From Anabaena cylindrica PCC 7122 (GTDB taxonomy: Bacteria > Cyanobacteriota > Cyanobacteriia > Cyanobacteriales > Nostocaceae), in assembly GCF_000317695.1 (NCBI RefSeq), contig NC_019772.1, positions 155,926 to 219,925 on the forward strand: a stretch of 64,000 nt of DNA, read 5' to 3'. The translations under genes and the position numbers were made by a program. The first letter of the stretch is position 1; the number at the start of each line of letters is the position of its first letter. This document shows, in pieces, positions 34,301 through 46,300 of this stretch. The notes below the pieces were generated by a model. That model ran no database searches. It was given only the letters and a program-made list of their open reading frames with translations, and was not told where the DNA came from.

Positions 34301-37300
34301 CAGTGCCACTGGGGAAAAAGTAGGTTTTGTCAAGGATGATTTTGGCAGATTAACTCAAATTACGGCACCAGATGGTAGTTTGGTAACTTACAGTTATGAT
34401 CTGCAAGGGAATTTGGTATCAGCCAGGAATCTCGCATCTGGTCAATCCAGTCGTTATGGTTATTCCTCTCATCTTCTGACTCTAGCAACGGGAACACTAG
34501 GAGAAGCAATTACCTATTCCACTACACCGCAAGTATCACCTGTGTTAGGGGATTTGGGGAGTGCAGCGCAATTTACTGGTAATGTCATCAATGAGAATAT
34601 GAATGTGGGTGAACGAGATGCCTATACTTTCAGTCTCAGGGATTCTGAACTAGCTTCTACGGCGACTGGTACTGTGTTATTAGCAGTGACAGTCAATAAT
34701 GCTCTCAATCCGGCTGTACCGTTGCTGAGTGGATTATCACCAATTGTCACTCAAAACAATGCTGATAGCGCCTTTGCTTTGTTTGCTGTTTCTTCTGCTG
34801 GGTTGAATCTGATTGAGATTACTGGTGCTAGTGCCTATTCACTGCAATTATCTGTAGCTGGGGATGTTAACCGTGATGGGTTAGTTGATGGGGTAGATAG
34901 CCAGTTGTTAAGTCAGGTTATGGCTTCTGGTAATTATAATGCTATTTACGACTTTAATAAAGATGGTGTCATTAATGCTGCTGATGTGCAGATTCTCGGT
35001 AGTAATTATGGCTTTACTGCTAATCGTGCGCCTGTAGTTACTTCTACATCTGTGCTGACTCACACTGATTTATTAACTAAGGTGGCACTGGATAATTTAG
35101 CTACTGACCCGGAAGGGGATGCAATTTTCTACCGCATTATTAATCCGGTAAATGGGACGGTGACGTTTACTCCTGATGGTGAGTCGGCTTTGTTTACACC
35201 GATTGCTGGTTATTCGGGAATGGCGAGTTTTGATGTTGTTGCTGATGATGGGTTTAGTAGTTCTGCACCTGCAACAGTGACGGTGAATGTCAGTAATGCG
35301 GCGTTGGTGAATTTGGATTTTGCCCGCCGTGGTTTGCGGTTGGATGTGGGTGGAAGTACGGAGTTGGTGGTGATTGGGGATTTTGTTGATCAACAGGATG
35401 TTGTACTACCGTATTCTTATTTACAGTTGGCATCGGATAATGCTGCCGTGGCTACGGTGTCTGCGGGTGTGGTGACTGGTTTGAGTGATGGGGTGTCGGT
35501 GCTGAGTGCGTCTCGGAATGGTATTCAGGCTGTTACTGCATTGCGGGTGGGTGAATTATTGCCAACTAACCAAACTCAATTAAATGTTGCGATCGCTGAA
35601 CAAGAAGGTCTAGACTTGTACCCTGAAGCCGTCATGCTAACTATTGGTGCAACAAGACAATTATTAGTTGGTTTATACGGAGTAGAAGAATCACCAGACC
35701 TGAAATTTCAAGATGCTGGAACCCGTTACTTTGTCAGCAATCCTGGGATTTTACAGATAGGTGAAGATGGGCTAATTACTGCTTTGAATGAAGGTATTAC
35801 CAACATAACAGTAATTTACGGTGCAGCCGAAGCAATAGTACCCGTGCGCGTAGAAACACCTCATCTAGGCGAGACTCAACTGGGCATCAATGGCGGAGTT
35901 ATCCAATTTGGTGATGGTGCAAATCATTCACTGCTAATGCTATCCCAAGGCGCACTGCTTGAAGATACAAATGTTAATTTTGCACTCGTAAACCAAAAAG
36001 AAGATTTATCACTACCAATCCCAGGTGGGTTTGAATTTGTGAGTGGCTTTAACTTAGAACTTGGTGACAACAACCTCCTAATCCCAGCCCAGATTGCTAT
36101 TCCCGCACCAGCCAATTTACCTGTTGGTGCTGAAGTTTACTTGATGCGTAAAGGTTCAATGCCTGATGCAACAGGAACTTGGCAGCCCATGTGGATGTTA
36201 GAAGAATCAGCTAAAGTCACCGCAGATGGTATGATTCGCACCCAATCACCTCCATATCCGGGTGTAACCAAACCTGGTGAATATGCAGTTGTTTACTCAG
36301 GCGTTACTGGTAGCGGTAGCATAGTCAAAGGTAAGGTAAGCCTCGAATATAAATTTCCACCAGCCTTCTATGGATTGTTTATTCCGCCACCACTACCAGA
36401 TATTGATCTTGGAAAGATTGGATTCGGTATTGCTTTAGCAATATTCCCCAATAGTAAAAGCAAAATAATCCAAGAACTTGGTCAGGTGTTGGGAATATTA
36501 CAAGCTCCCCTGCAAACAATCCAAACAATCATACAAATTGTAGAAACAGCACAAACTCTGGCAGAAGTTGGGGCGGCTTTATCACAAGGCAATATTGATG
36601 CAGAAGTTTTGAAAAAAGTTACTAAAGTCCTCAAACCTTACAGTGCTTTTGGACAACTCTTAAATCCCGATTTATTTGTCTCTATTCCCGCATTTAAGGT
36701 ATCTTACGATATTTCATCAATTAATATCGTGCAAGTTCCTACAATTGGACTACCTGTAATAACTTCTGCCAACGTACAACTCAATCCAGATGGTATAGCT
36801 ACTTTTGAAACCAAGTTAAACTTACCTGCACCAACGACAACAAATCCATCTGCACCGCCAGTATTACAAAAAGCCGAACTGAAGTTTGAGAATAATGAAC
36901 CAGTCATAGTTCTCACAGGCAGTAACTTCATAATTCCTGCCGCTACTGCTAATAATGCCAACAGTAACTTTGAAGAACTGATTGTTAATTTCCATGTTGG
37001 CAACGCAACTTATCAAGGCACAGTTTTATCTGGTAATAACTTAGGTAATAATCAATTTGAAATTAAAGTCAAACCCTCCAACAAAGCCGCTTTAGGAACT
37101 GCTAAAATTTCCATCACTCGACCGCAGCAAGAACTCTTTGGCACAGAACAAACAAGTTATCAAACAATTAATTACGACAGCAATACCATTCGATTATCAG
37201 CTAATAACGGTTATGTTTTGATTACTGAACCTTTTAGTGATCAGGTAGCTGTATTACAAGGAAAAAACCCAGAAGCGGTAGTAGCAGCCACAAACAGCAA

Positions 37301-40300
37301 TGATTTATTAGTAGCACGGATTCCTGTAGGTACTCCTGATGTAGCAGATAGACCGAGAGATATCGTCTTTAGCAAAGATGGTACTCGCGCTTATGTTACC
37401 TTAGAAAATTCCGGTCGCATTGCTGTAGTTGACCCATTACTGTTACAGGAAATTGATACCAAGCCCGAAATAGAAGGAATTGACTCAATTATCTTACCAA
37501 CGGATGCCTCACCCCGTGCAATTGTGGTTGATAATCAAGACCAATACGCTTACATAGCAGATGGACGAATTGGTGTCATTTATGTACTAGATATCAATCC
37601 TAACTCCAACACCTACCATCAGGTAATTGAGAACATACAGATTGATTCTGCACCACGCGGGTTACGTCAACTAGCTATTAGCAGTGATGGTCGCAAGCTA
37701 TTTGCGACTGCACCCGGTGCCAACGGTGCAACAAAAAGCAAGATTATAGTAGTCAACATTGACCTCAAAGACAAGCCTAATCCTAACCAAAATAATCTTC
37801 TTTCTTGGCACAAGCAAATAGGCACAATTGATGCTGAACAAGGTGCAGAAGGTTTGGCTAATACTGTTGACCCCCACTTGATGACCTTCACTAATCGCAA
37901 CAGTGATGCTACTGGTTATGGAGTGCTGGAAATCACCAACGATGACCCACTGAATTTTACTGCGACCACACGCTACACCCAACTTAATCTTGGCAGTATT
38001 TATGATTATTTTGATGTCAATGAAGCTGTAGCAATTACGATTACCAAAGACAAAAAATACGGCTTTATCGCTGGTTATAACGGTAGTAAATTCGGTTCTG
38101 GTATCGAGAGTATTGATGGTGTCCAAGCTGGCAGTAATATTGGGATTATTAAAGACCCATTGGGAGACAATCCACAGTTAGTAGCCGCGACAAGACCGAT
38201 TCCGCTGGGATTAACTACTGATTTAGCACTGAGTAACGATGATCAATACCTCTATGCTTCCTATCCGTTAGGGGGTGGTATCTATGTTTTTGATGTCGAG
38301 GAAATGATTAAAACCTTAGACAGCCCAACTGATTATATTATTGACCAGTTTGGCAGACCCCAAGGTTCTCCCTTTTTTGAAGCCCTTTACCAACGTCCGG
38401 CTAATATCCTTGATTTTGGTTCGGTGCCAATTGATGATATTAACCCGAAAATCAGCATTGCTGCCGATTATGGGATTATCGCTGAGAATAGAGTGCGGAA
38501 TCAGTTTACTTATGGGGTATCTGAGGGTAGTACCAGCGCTCCTGTGAATGTTGGTATGACTCGCAATCTGGCTGTTTCTCCTCCTGATTTGCTGACTTTG
38601 ATAAGTCCAAATGGGATTAAGGAGGGAGATTTAACTCCTACCTTTACTTGGGATTTGGAAATCCCTGATGAGCAAGTGGAGGAAGTTAACCTGTTTGTCA
38701 GTACTTTTGCTGAGGGTCAAGGTTTATTACCTTGGGATAAGGTGGTTGATTTATCTGACTCAACGTTCTTACCTGAGTTGAGCCAACAGCAAAAACAGCA
38801 ACTGTTAACTAGGTCTTGGGATGGGTATGATGATTTCAATCCAGGACGAATTGTGACAGCAACTTGGAAGCGGGAAACTAATACTTGGTACTGGCATGAT
38901 GGTACTACTGTTGTTGCTCAACCGACTTATGACCCGGAAAATAATAATACTCGTTTTACGTTACCGGATAATACCACGCTAACGGCTGGTCAAAATTATC
39001 ATTGGGCTGTACAAGCTGTTAGCAGTACGGGGCAATCTGAAGTTGAGTTTGGTAATTTTGATACAACTACTCCTATCAGTGCAAATCCTTTTAGTAGTGT
39101 TACTGTTCTGACTCATGGTTTTACGTTGTTCCCTTCAAATACGGGGATTCCTGATAATTTCTATGATTTGGCAGATAAAATTACTTCTGGTAATGGGGAT
39201 GCACCGTCAGAGAAGGGGTTAATTCTGCGTTATGACAAGCCTACAGGTCTGTGGATTCCTGTAGATAATGAGGCACGGGTACGTAAAGAATTGACGGGTT
39301 ATCTCAATCCTGGGGAGGCTAATTATCTATCTACGTTGGCTAGTAATATTAAGAGTCAATATGTCAACCAAAATAAGGCGTTAGTGTTGCTGCCTGAATG
39401 GTCTAAAGGTAGTGAGTCAACGCAGTCAAATAGCGGTTTTACGGAAGCTGCTGCTGATGCAATTTTCGCTTCAATTGTGCAATTAGACCAGGCTTTAGGT
39501 GGTGATGTTGGAGAGCATGATGCTGCTGGTAATTTGGTTAAATTGTATGATAATGAAGGGGATTTAATTCGCACTCAAGGAGATATTTTCAATTCATCTC
39601 TGCATTTTATTGGTTTTAGTCGCGGGACTGTTGTTAATAGTGAGATTATTCAACGTTTGGGAACTTACTTTCCTTTTGCTGGTGGCAAGGTTAATGCTGA
39701 TGGAACTGCTGTATTGAAAGATGGTAAGCCAGTTCGTGATTTGCAGATGACGACTATTGACCCTCATGATTTTTCTCAGGAGAATTTGAAGGTCGATTTA
39801 GTAATTCCTGGTACGATAATCAATGATTTTAGAGATTTTAATGAGCCGCAGGTAAAAGTTTGGGATAATGTGACTTTTGCTGATAATTATTATCAGACTG
39901 TGGCTGACCCTAATGGTTTTACTTGGACTCCTAATGGTCGGTCTATAGATGGTGCTGATTTCGAGATTCAGCTTGATGGTAAGTTTGGATTTACATCTGA
40001 TGATAAGAGGGGGGGTCCGCACGGAAATGTCTTTTCTTGGTATGCAGGTACTGCTGATTTAGCAATTAATACAGTTGATAATGGATATACGCAAAAGCCA
40101 CGATTTGTTTATGATCAGTTGGGTGAGAGGGGTGTGGAAGAGTTGTTTGGTCCTTATGATGATTTTTTGACGCTGACACCTTGGTATTTTTCTAGTGGGA
40201 ATGAAGGTTCTACGGAGGGTATTGGTACTGGTTGGTTTTACTCGGCTTTGGGTGGTGGTAAGGAGCAGCGTCCAACGGGGGATTTGAGTCAGCGTGTGCC

Positions 40301-43300
40301 GGTTAGTAAGGATAATACTAGTAAAGCTAGAATGCGTGGTGATTTTGCTGTTCCGACGTTGTTTAATGGCAATTTTGATGGGATTACTACTAAGGTTGAT
40401 TCACAAACTATCCCTGGTTGGTCTTTACACAATAACCAATATGATAAGTTTCAATCACCTTTGGTTGATTGGAAGAATATTACATCGCTTACACAGGAAA
40501 ATATTGTAGTTGACTATCGAAAAGATGCCAACGGAAAACTACTCGATTCAAATGGAAAGCTCGTTGAAGAACTAAACATTAAGTCACTGAAAGAGGTTCT
40601 GCTTACTAATGGATATACAGAAGAGGAGAACAAGCTTAAAAATGCAGATAAAAATCCGGTTGAAGGTTTTGAAGTTAATTTGCTTTTACAAGACTTGATT
40701 ACTGTTGGTTATCAAGTAAGTCCATTTCAAGGAAAATTACTGGGGAAAAATGGACTTCCAGTTGTTGGAATAGATATTGATTTGTTAGCGACTGACCTCA
40801 GTATTCTTGGCTATACAAAAGATGCAAATGACAACTTATTGAATGGGAATGGAAATATAGTTATAAACAAAGGGACAATTGAATCTTTACGTAAAGATGC
40901 AGCAGCAATTAGAAAAAGCTATTTGCAACGATTAGGAATTGATTCTAATTCTCCTACGAACTATGCTTTGGAGTTAAATCCTGGTAGTATTATCACACAT
41001 AATCGTTTTGTAGTTCCTGATTGGGGTGCATTGCGGTTTGATTTGCATGTACCAGACCCTGAATCTGCTACTGCTTCTCAAAATAGTGTTGTCAGAGTTT
41101 TTCTTGATGACTATGAACTACAAAGTTCTGCTTTTCAGGGATTGACACCAATAGAGCGTCAAAGCAATGGTAATCCAAATGTTAGTGCTAATGAATATCC
41201 AGCAGTTGATTTACGTGAGTTTAATCCCAATACATTTGGATTAAATTTTAATCCTAAGATTGCTGAGGGGCAATCAAACAGGATCCAGTTTGCCCAACAA
41301 GGATTTCAGACTTTTCAGGTTGATATTCCTAATGAATTTCGTGGAAAAGTAAAAGCTCTCAGATTTGAGGTAAGTGGAGGCAAAACAGTTTATTTAGATA
41401 ATGTCTTCTTCAAAAGCCAACATCTATTATTTGGTAATCCACAAAAGTTAATAAGCAATTCAAATGCAGACTATTTGCAAGAAGCGAGAAAAGATATAAA
41501 TACTACTTCTTTTTTCACTGATTATCTTCCCAACGATGATATTCAAACTACTCCTGCTAGCAACTTCTTTAATAACTATCTGATTGAAAAACCGGAATAC
41601 TCTTTATCTTATAATCACAACTTAAAAACACCTAATTGGGTTAGTTATCAGTTAAATAAATCCTGGCTTGGAAGTTGGCCAAGTAGTGATAGACCTAATT
41701 TTTTAGAAGATCCTAAATTACCTTTTGATAACCGAGCTCAACATAACGATTTTTCTTCCAATGATTATATTAGAGGACACATGGCTCGTGCGGCAGACCG
41801 CAATCGAGATCAGCAAGATTATATTGCAACATTTTTAACATCTAATATTATTCCTCAGCGTAAAGACACGAATGAACGATGGGGGGAATTAGAGAATTAT
41901 TTAACTGATTTAGTCATTAATAAGAATAAAGAAATATACATTGTTGCAGGTCGAAAAGGACAAGCTATTGATGATTATAGCGTTCCTCTCAGACTAAATA
42001 ATAAAATCAGCGTTCCTGAAAGTATTTGGAAGGTTGTATTAGTTTTAGATAAGCCGGGCCAAGGAATCTCTGATGTTACTAATAATTCTCTGGCTTTTGC
42101 GCTTTATTTGCCCAATACTCTCGATTATACCGAGAGTGGAAACGTTAACTGGAAAGACAACTTTGAATTCAATGGAGAGGGATTTGGTTTATTCAACATT
42201 AGAACTCTTGAGGAAAAAACGGGATATAACTTCCTGTCCAACCTCTCCACTGAAATTCAAGATGTAATTGAAGAGCGAAAAGTTGAGGATATCAAAGCAA
42301 AACTTAATACTCTTGATACCCCATCGGCTTCTCTAATGGTTGCAACTGATGACTACTTATTTCCCACGACCATTTCCCAACTGAGGACCCTCTACGAGAC
42401 TTCCATCAGGCATAGTGGTGTGCCATATCAAATTCCAGCCACTACAGATCAGACTGCTGCTGGTGTGAGCGCCTTGGAATTTAGTATTAGCGAGAATAGC
42501 ATACTCAAAAGAACCGATTTGAGATCCACGAAATTCAGCACAACTGGCATTCATGTGATCCAAGTTGCTTCCCCGCAAATCAGCATCGTGGAAAGCACTC
42601 CAGTCCAAGCTGGCGGCACGCAAATTAGCATCACGAATAATTGCCCTTGCCAAGGAACAACTTTCCAGGAAAATACCACCCAAGTCGGCACCAGTCAAAT
42701 CGGCTTCTACCAGCATGACTTCATTGAAATAAGCTCCTCGCAAGTTGATATCTCGCAAAACAACGCCTACAAGATCGATCCCAGGATAATCGCGGGAGCG
42801 GATCTCGGAGTCAATCAACTCGACCCCAGCAAAGTTACGTTCCCCGTCACCATATCGAACCAACAATTCTTCGGGACTTATCTGCCAAACCACGACTTAA
42901 CCTCTAATTACTTAACACAACTTCAGTCTACCTTCCCCAGTAACTGGCAATTGCCACTCAACCTCACCCTCCAAATCACCGACCTCCCCACAGGACAACT
43001 AGCCGAAGCCCAAATCACCAACTACGACTCCTTTGGTCGCCCCAACAGCGGCACAATCCTCATCGACACTGATGCCAACGGAATCGGCTGGTTCATAGAC
43101 CCCACCCCCAACGACAACAGCGAATTCACCCAAACCCTCACCGACACAGCCTACCGAGCCACCACAGGAGAAGCCGCAGGCAAATACGACCTGCTCACCA
43201 GCATCCTCCACGAAATGGGACATCTAGCAGGCATCATCAACGGCTACAGCGAATTTGACCGCCACATCCAAACCATCAACAACACCAAACACTTCATCAC

Positions 43301-46300
43301 CAACAACATCACCGCCACCCTCACCCCAGATGGTAGCCACCTAGACCCCAAAGCACACCCCTACGACCTGATGAACAACACCCTGTCCCCAGGTGTTCGC
43401 AAACTCCCCTCCCTCCTCAACCTCCAAATCCTCAACACAGTCCGCAACAACACCACACCGAGCAACATCACCACCCTCACCGCCCCCCTCAACTCCGACC
43501 CCCTAATCGGCATCCTCAACGGCGACTTCGACAGCCAAACCGACTGGACAACCCGCGGTGCAACTACCATCCTCAACTCCCACGCAGTCCTCACCGAAGA
43601 CTCCCCCCTCCTCAGCAACCTCACCCAAACCTTCATCATCCCCGAACACGCCAAATACCTCCAATTCACCATCCTAGACACCCAACTAGGAACCAACACC
43701 TTCGCCCCCAACGATGCCTTTGAAGTCGCCCTCCTAGACGCTCAAACCCTCACCCCCCTACTCGGCACAGCCACCGGACTCACCCAAACCGACTCCCTCC
43801 TCAACCTCCAACAAACCGGCAACGCCTACTTCAGCAACAACGTCAAAATCGCAGGCGCAAACACCTCCGGCGACAAAATAGCCCTGAACACACCCCGCAC
43901 CGTCAACATCGACATCAGCAACATCGCCCCCGGAACCGTCGCCTCCCTCTACTTCGACCTCCTCGGCTTCGGAGCCAAAGATGCTCAAGTCATCATTGAT
44001 AACGTCATCCTCCTCAACGACGACCTCATCACCCCCATAGCCAACAACGACACAGCCACCACCGACCAAGGACAACCCCTACTCATCAACGTCCTAGCCA
44101 ACGACAGCACCCCCAACGGCACAGTCCAACTAGGTACAGCAGCAAATGGCAGCATCATCATCAACCCCGACAGCACCCTCACCTACACACCCAACAACAA
44201 CTTCATCGGTACAGACACCTTCACCTACATCATCCTAGACAACAACGCCATCTCCAACGAAGCCACAGTCAGCGTCACCGTCAACAACATCGCCCCCACG
44301 ATCAACAACGTTACGGTAGAATCAAACATTCAAGAAGGTACAATCAGCACCTTCAGCGCCACAGCCACCGACCCTGGTAACGACCTCACCTATAATTGGA
44401 ACTTTGGTGATGGAACAGATACAGTAATTGGACAAAACGTCAATCACATCTTTGTTGACAACGGCATCTACACCGTCACCTTCACCGTCAACGATACAAA
44501 TGGTGCGAACACATCCCAAACAATAACCGCCAACGTCAGTAACATCGCTCCAGTTGTGCAAGCAGGTGTAGACATCACCACAGATGAAGGTACAGCCATC
44601 ACCTTCAACGGCAACTTTAACGACCCCGGCATATTAGATACCCATACAATCACATGGGACTTTGGGGACAACAGCACAGCCACAGGCATCCTTAACCCCA
44701 CTCACACCTACACCAAAGATGGTATATACACAGCAACCCTAACAGTACAAGATAACGACGGCGGTACTAGCAGCAACAGCTTAACTGTAACCGTTAACAA
44801 CACCGACCTAATTATCACCAATATCTCTGCTGACACCAATGTAAATGAAGGTGCAGTTGCCAACTTCAGCGCCACAGCCACCGACCCTGGTAACGACCTC
44901 ACCTACACTTGGAACTTTGGTGATGGTACAAACGCAGTAATTGGACAAAATGTCAATCATATCTTTGCTGAAGATGGCAGTTATATCGTCACCCTCACCG
45001 TCAGCGATACAAATGGCGGTACAACCAGCGAAACCCTCAGCGTCCAAGTCAACAATGCTGCACCCATAATCACCAACATCTCTGGTGATAGTAATATTAA
45101 TGAAGGTGCAACAGCCAACTTCACTGCCACTGCCACAGACCCAGGAAATGATACCATTACCTACACTTGGAACTTTGGAGATGGAACAGATGCAATAATT
45201 GGAGAAAATATCAATCACATCTTTACTGAAGATGGCATCTACACCGTCACTCTCACCGTCAGCGATTCAGAAGGTGCTAACACATTCCAAACATTAACCA
45301 CCAACGTCAGTAACGTTGCACCTATTGTAGAAGCAGGTGTTAATCAAACCATCTACACCAGTGAAACAGTCAACTTCAACGGACAATTTACCGACCCTGG
45401 TATATTAGATACCCACACAATTACATGGGACTTCGGAGATGGCAATACTACCACAGGCATCCTTAATCCCAGCCACATTTACACCACTGATGGAACATAC
45501 ACAGCCACTCTCACCATTACCGACAATGATCATGCAGTTTCTAACGATATAATGACCGTCACGGTGCAAAAACCACCCAGCATATCAGTTAGTGATGTCA
45601 GTATCATTGAAGGTGACAATGGTGAGAAACTAGCTATTTTCACTGCTAACTTATCAGAAGTCAGTACCCGCGATATCAGCGTCAACTACACAACTGCCGA
45701 CGGCACAGCCACAGCAGGTAGTGACTATACTGCAACCAATGGTACACTCACCTTTGCACCTGGTGAGACAACTAAAACAGTTTCAGTGCAAATTATCGGT
45801 GATGCCCTGATAGAATCAGATGAAACCTTCAACATCAACCTGAGTAATGCCACCAATGCCACTATTGCTGATGCCATTGGAGTTGGTACAATTCTCAATA
45901 ATGACCTCCCCCTTGCTTTTGCAATCAAAGCCGAAGGAACTGTCACCATTAATAATGGTGGAGATTTTGATGGTAATCCCTTGGATTTGAGTGATGATGC
46001 TCTAATTTATGCAGGTAAAGGGTTTACAATTAATGGCAATCCCACATTACCTGTTCAAAGAGATGCTCAGGGTAATCCTATCCATGATTCTAATGGCAAG
46101 CTGGTGCTGGTAGATAGAGCAGTGACTGTGGCTCCTGGCTACACTGTTACTAACGGTCCAAGTAATCAATATGCTAATTTACTTCCCCCACAAGTGGTAG
46201 ATAAACAGACTATCAATATCCCAGTTTATGCAGATATCAAACAACTGGAACTGAATCGTCGAATTCCTGCTAACACTCCAACTGTGACATTCAATGTTTC

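Noticed and set aside
37698..38126. 142-aa minus-strand frame
   Set aside because: Antisense shadow of the YVTN-type propeller of the giant protein; no recognisable protein pattern.
43361..43711. Minus-strand frames at 42999-44182
   Set aside because: C-rich coding on the + strand makes the antisense poor in stops; the translations are low-complexity V/G/S/R runs without family features.
44808..45218. 136-aa minus-strand frame with internal repetition
   Set aside because: It is the antisense of PKD domains; repetition mirrors the + strand repeats and no family resemblance is seen.
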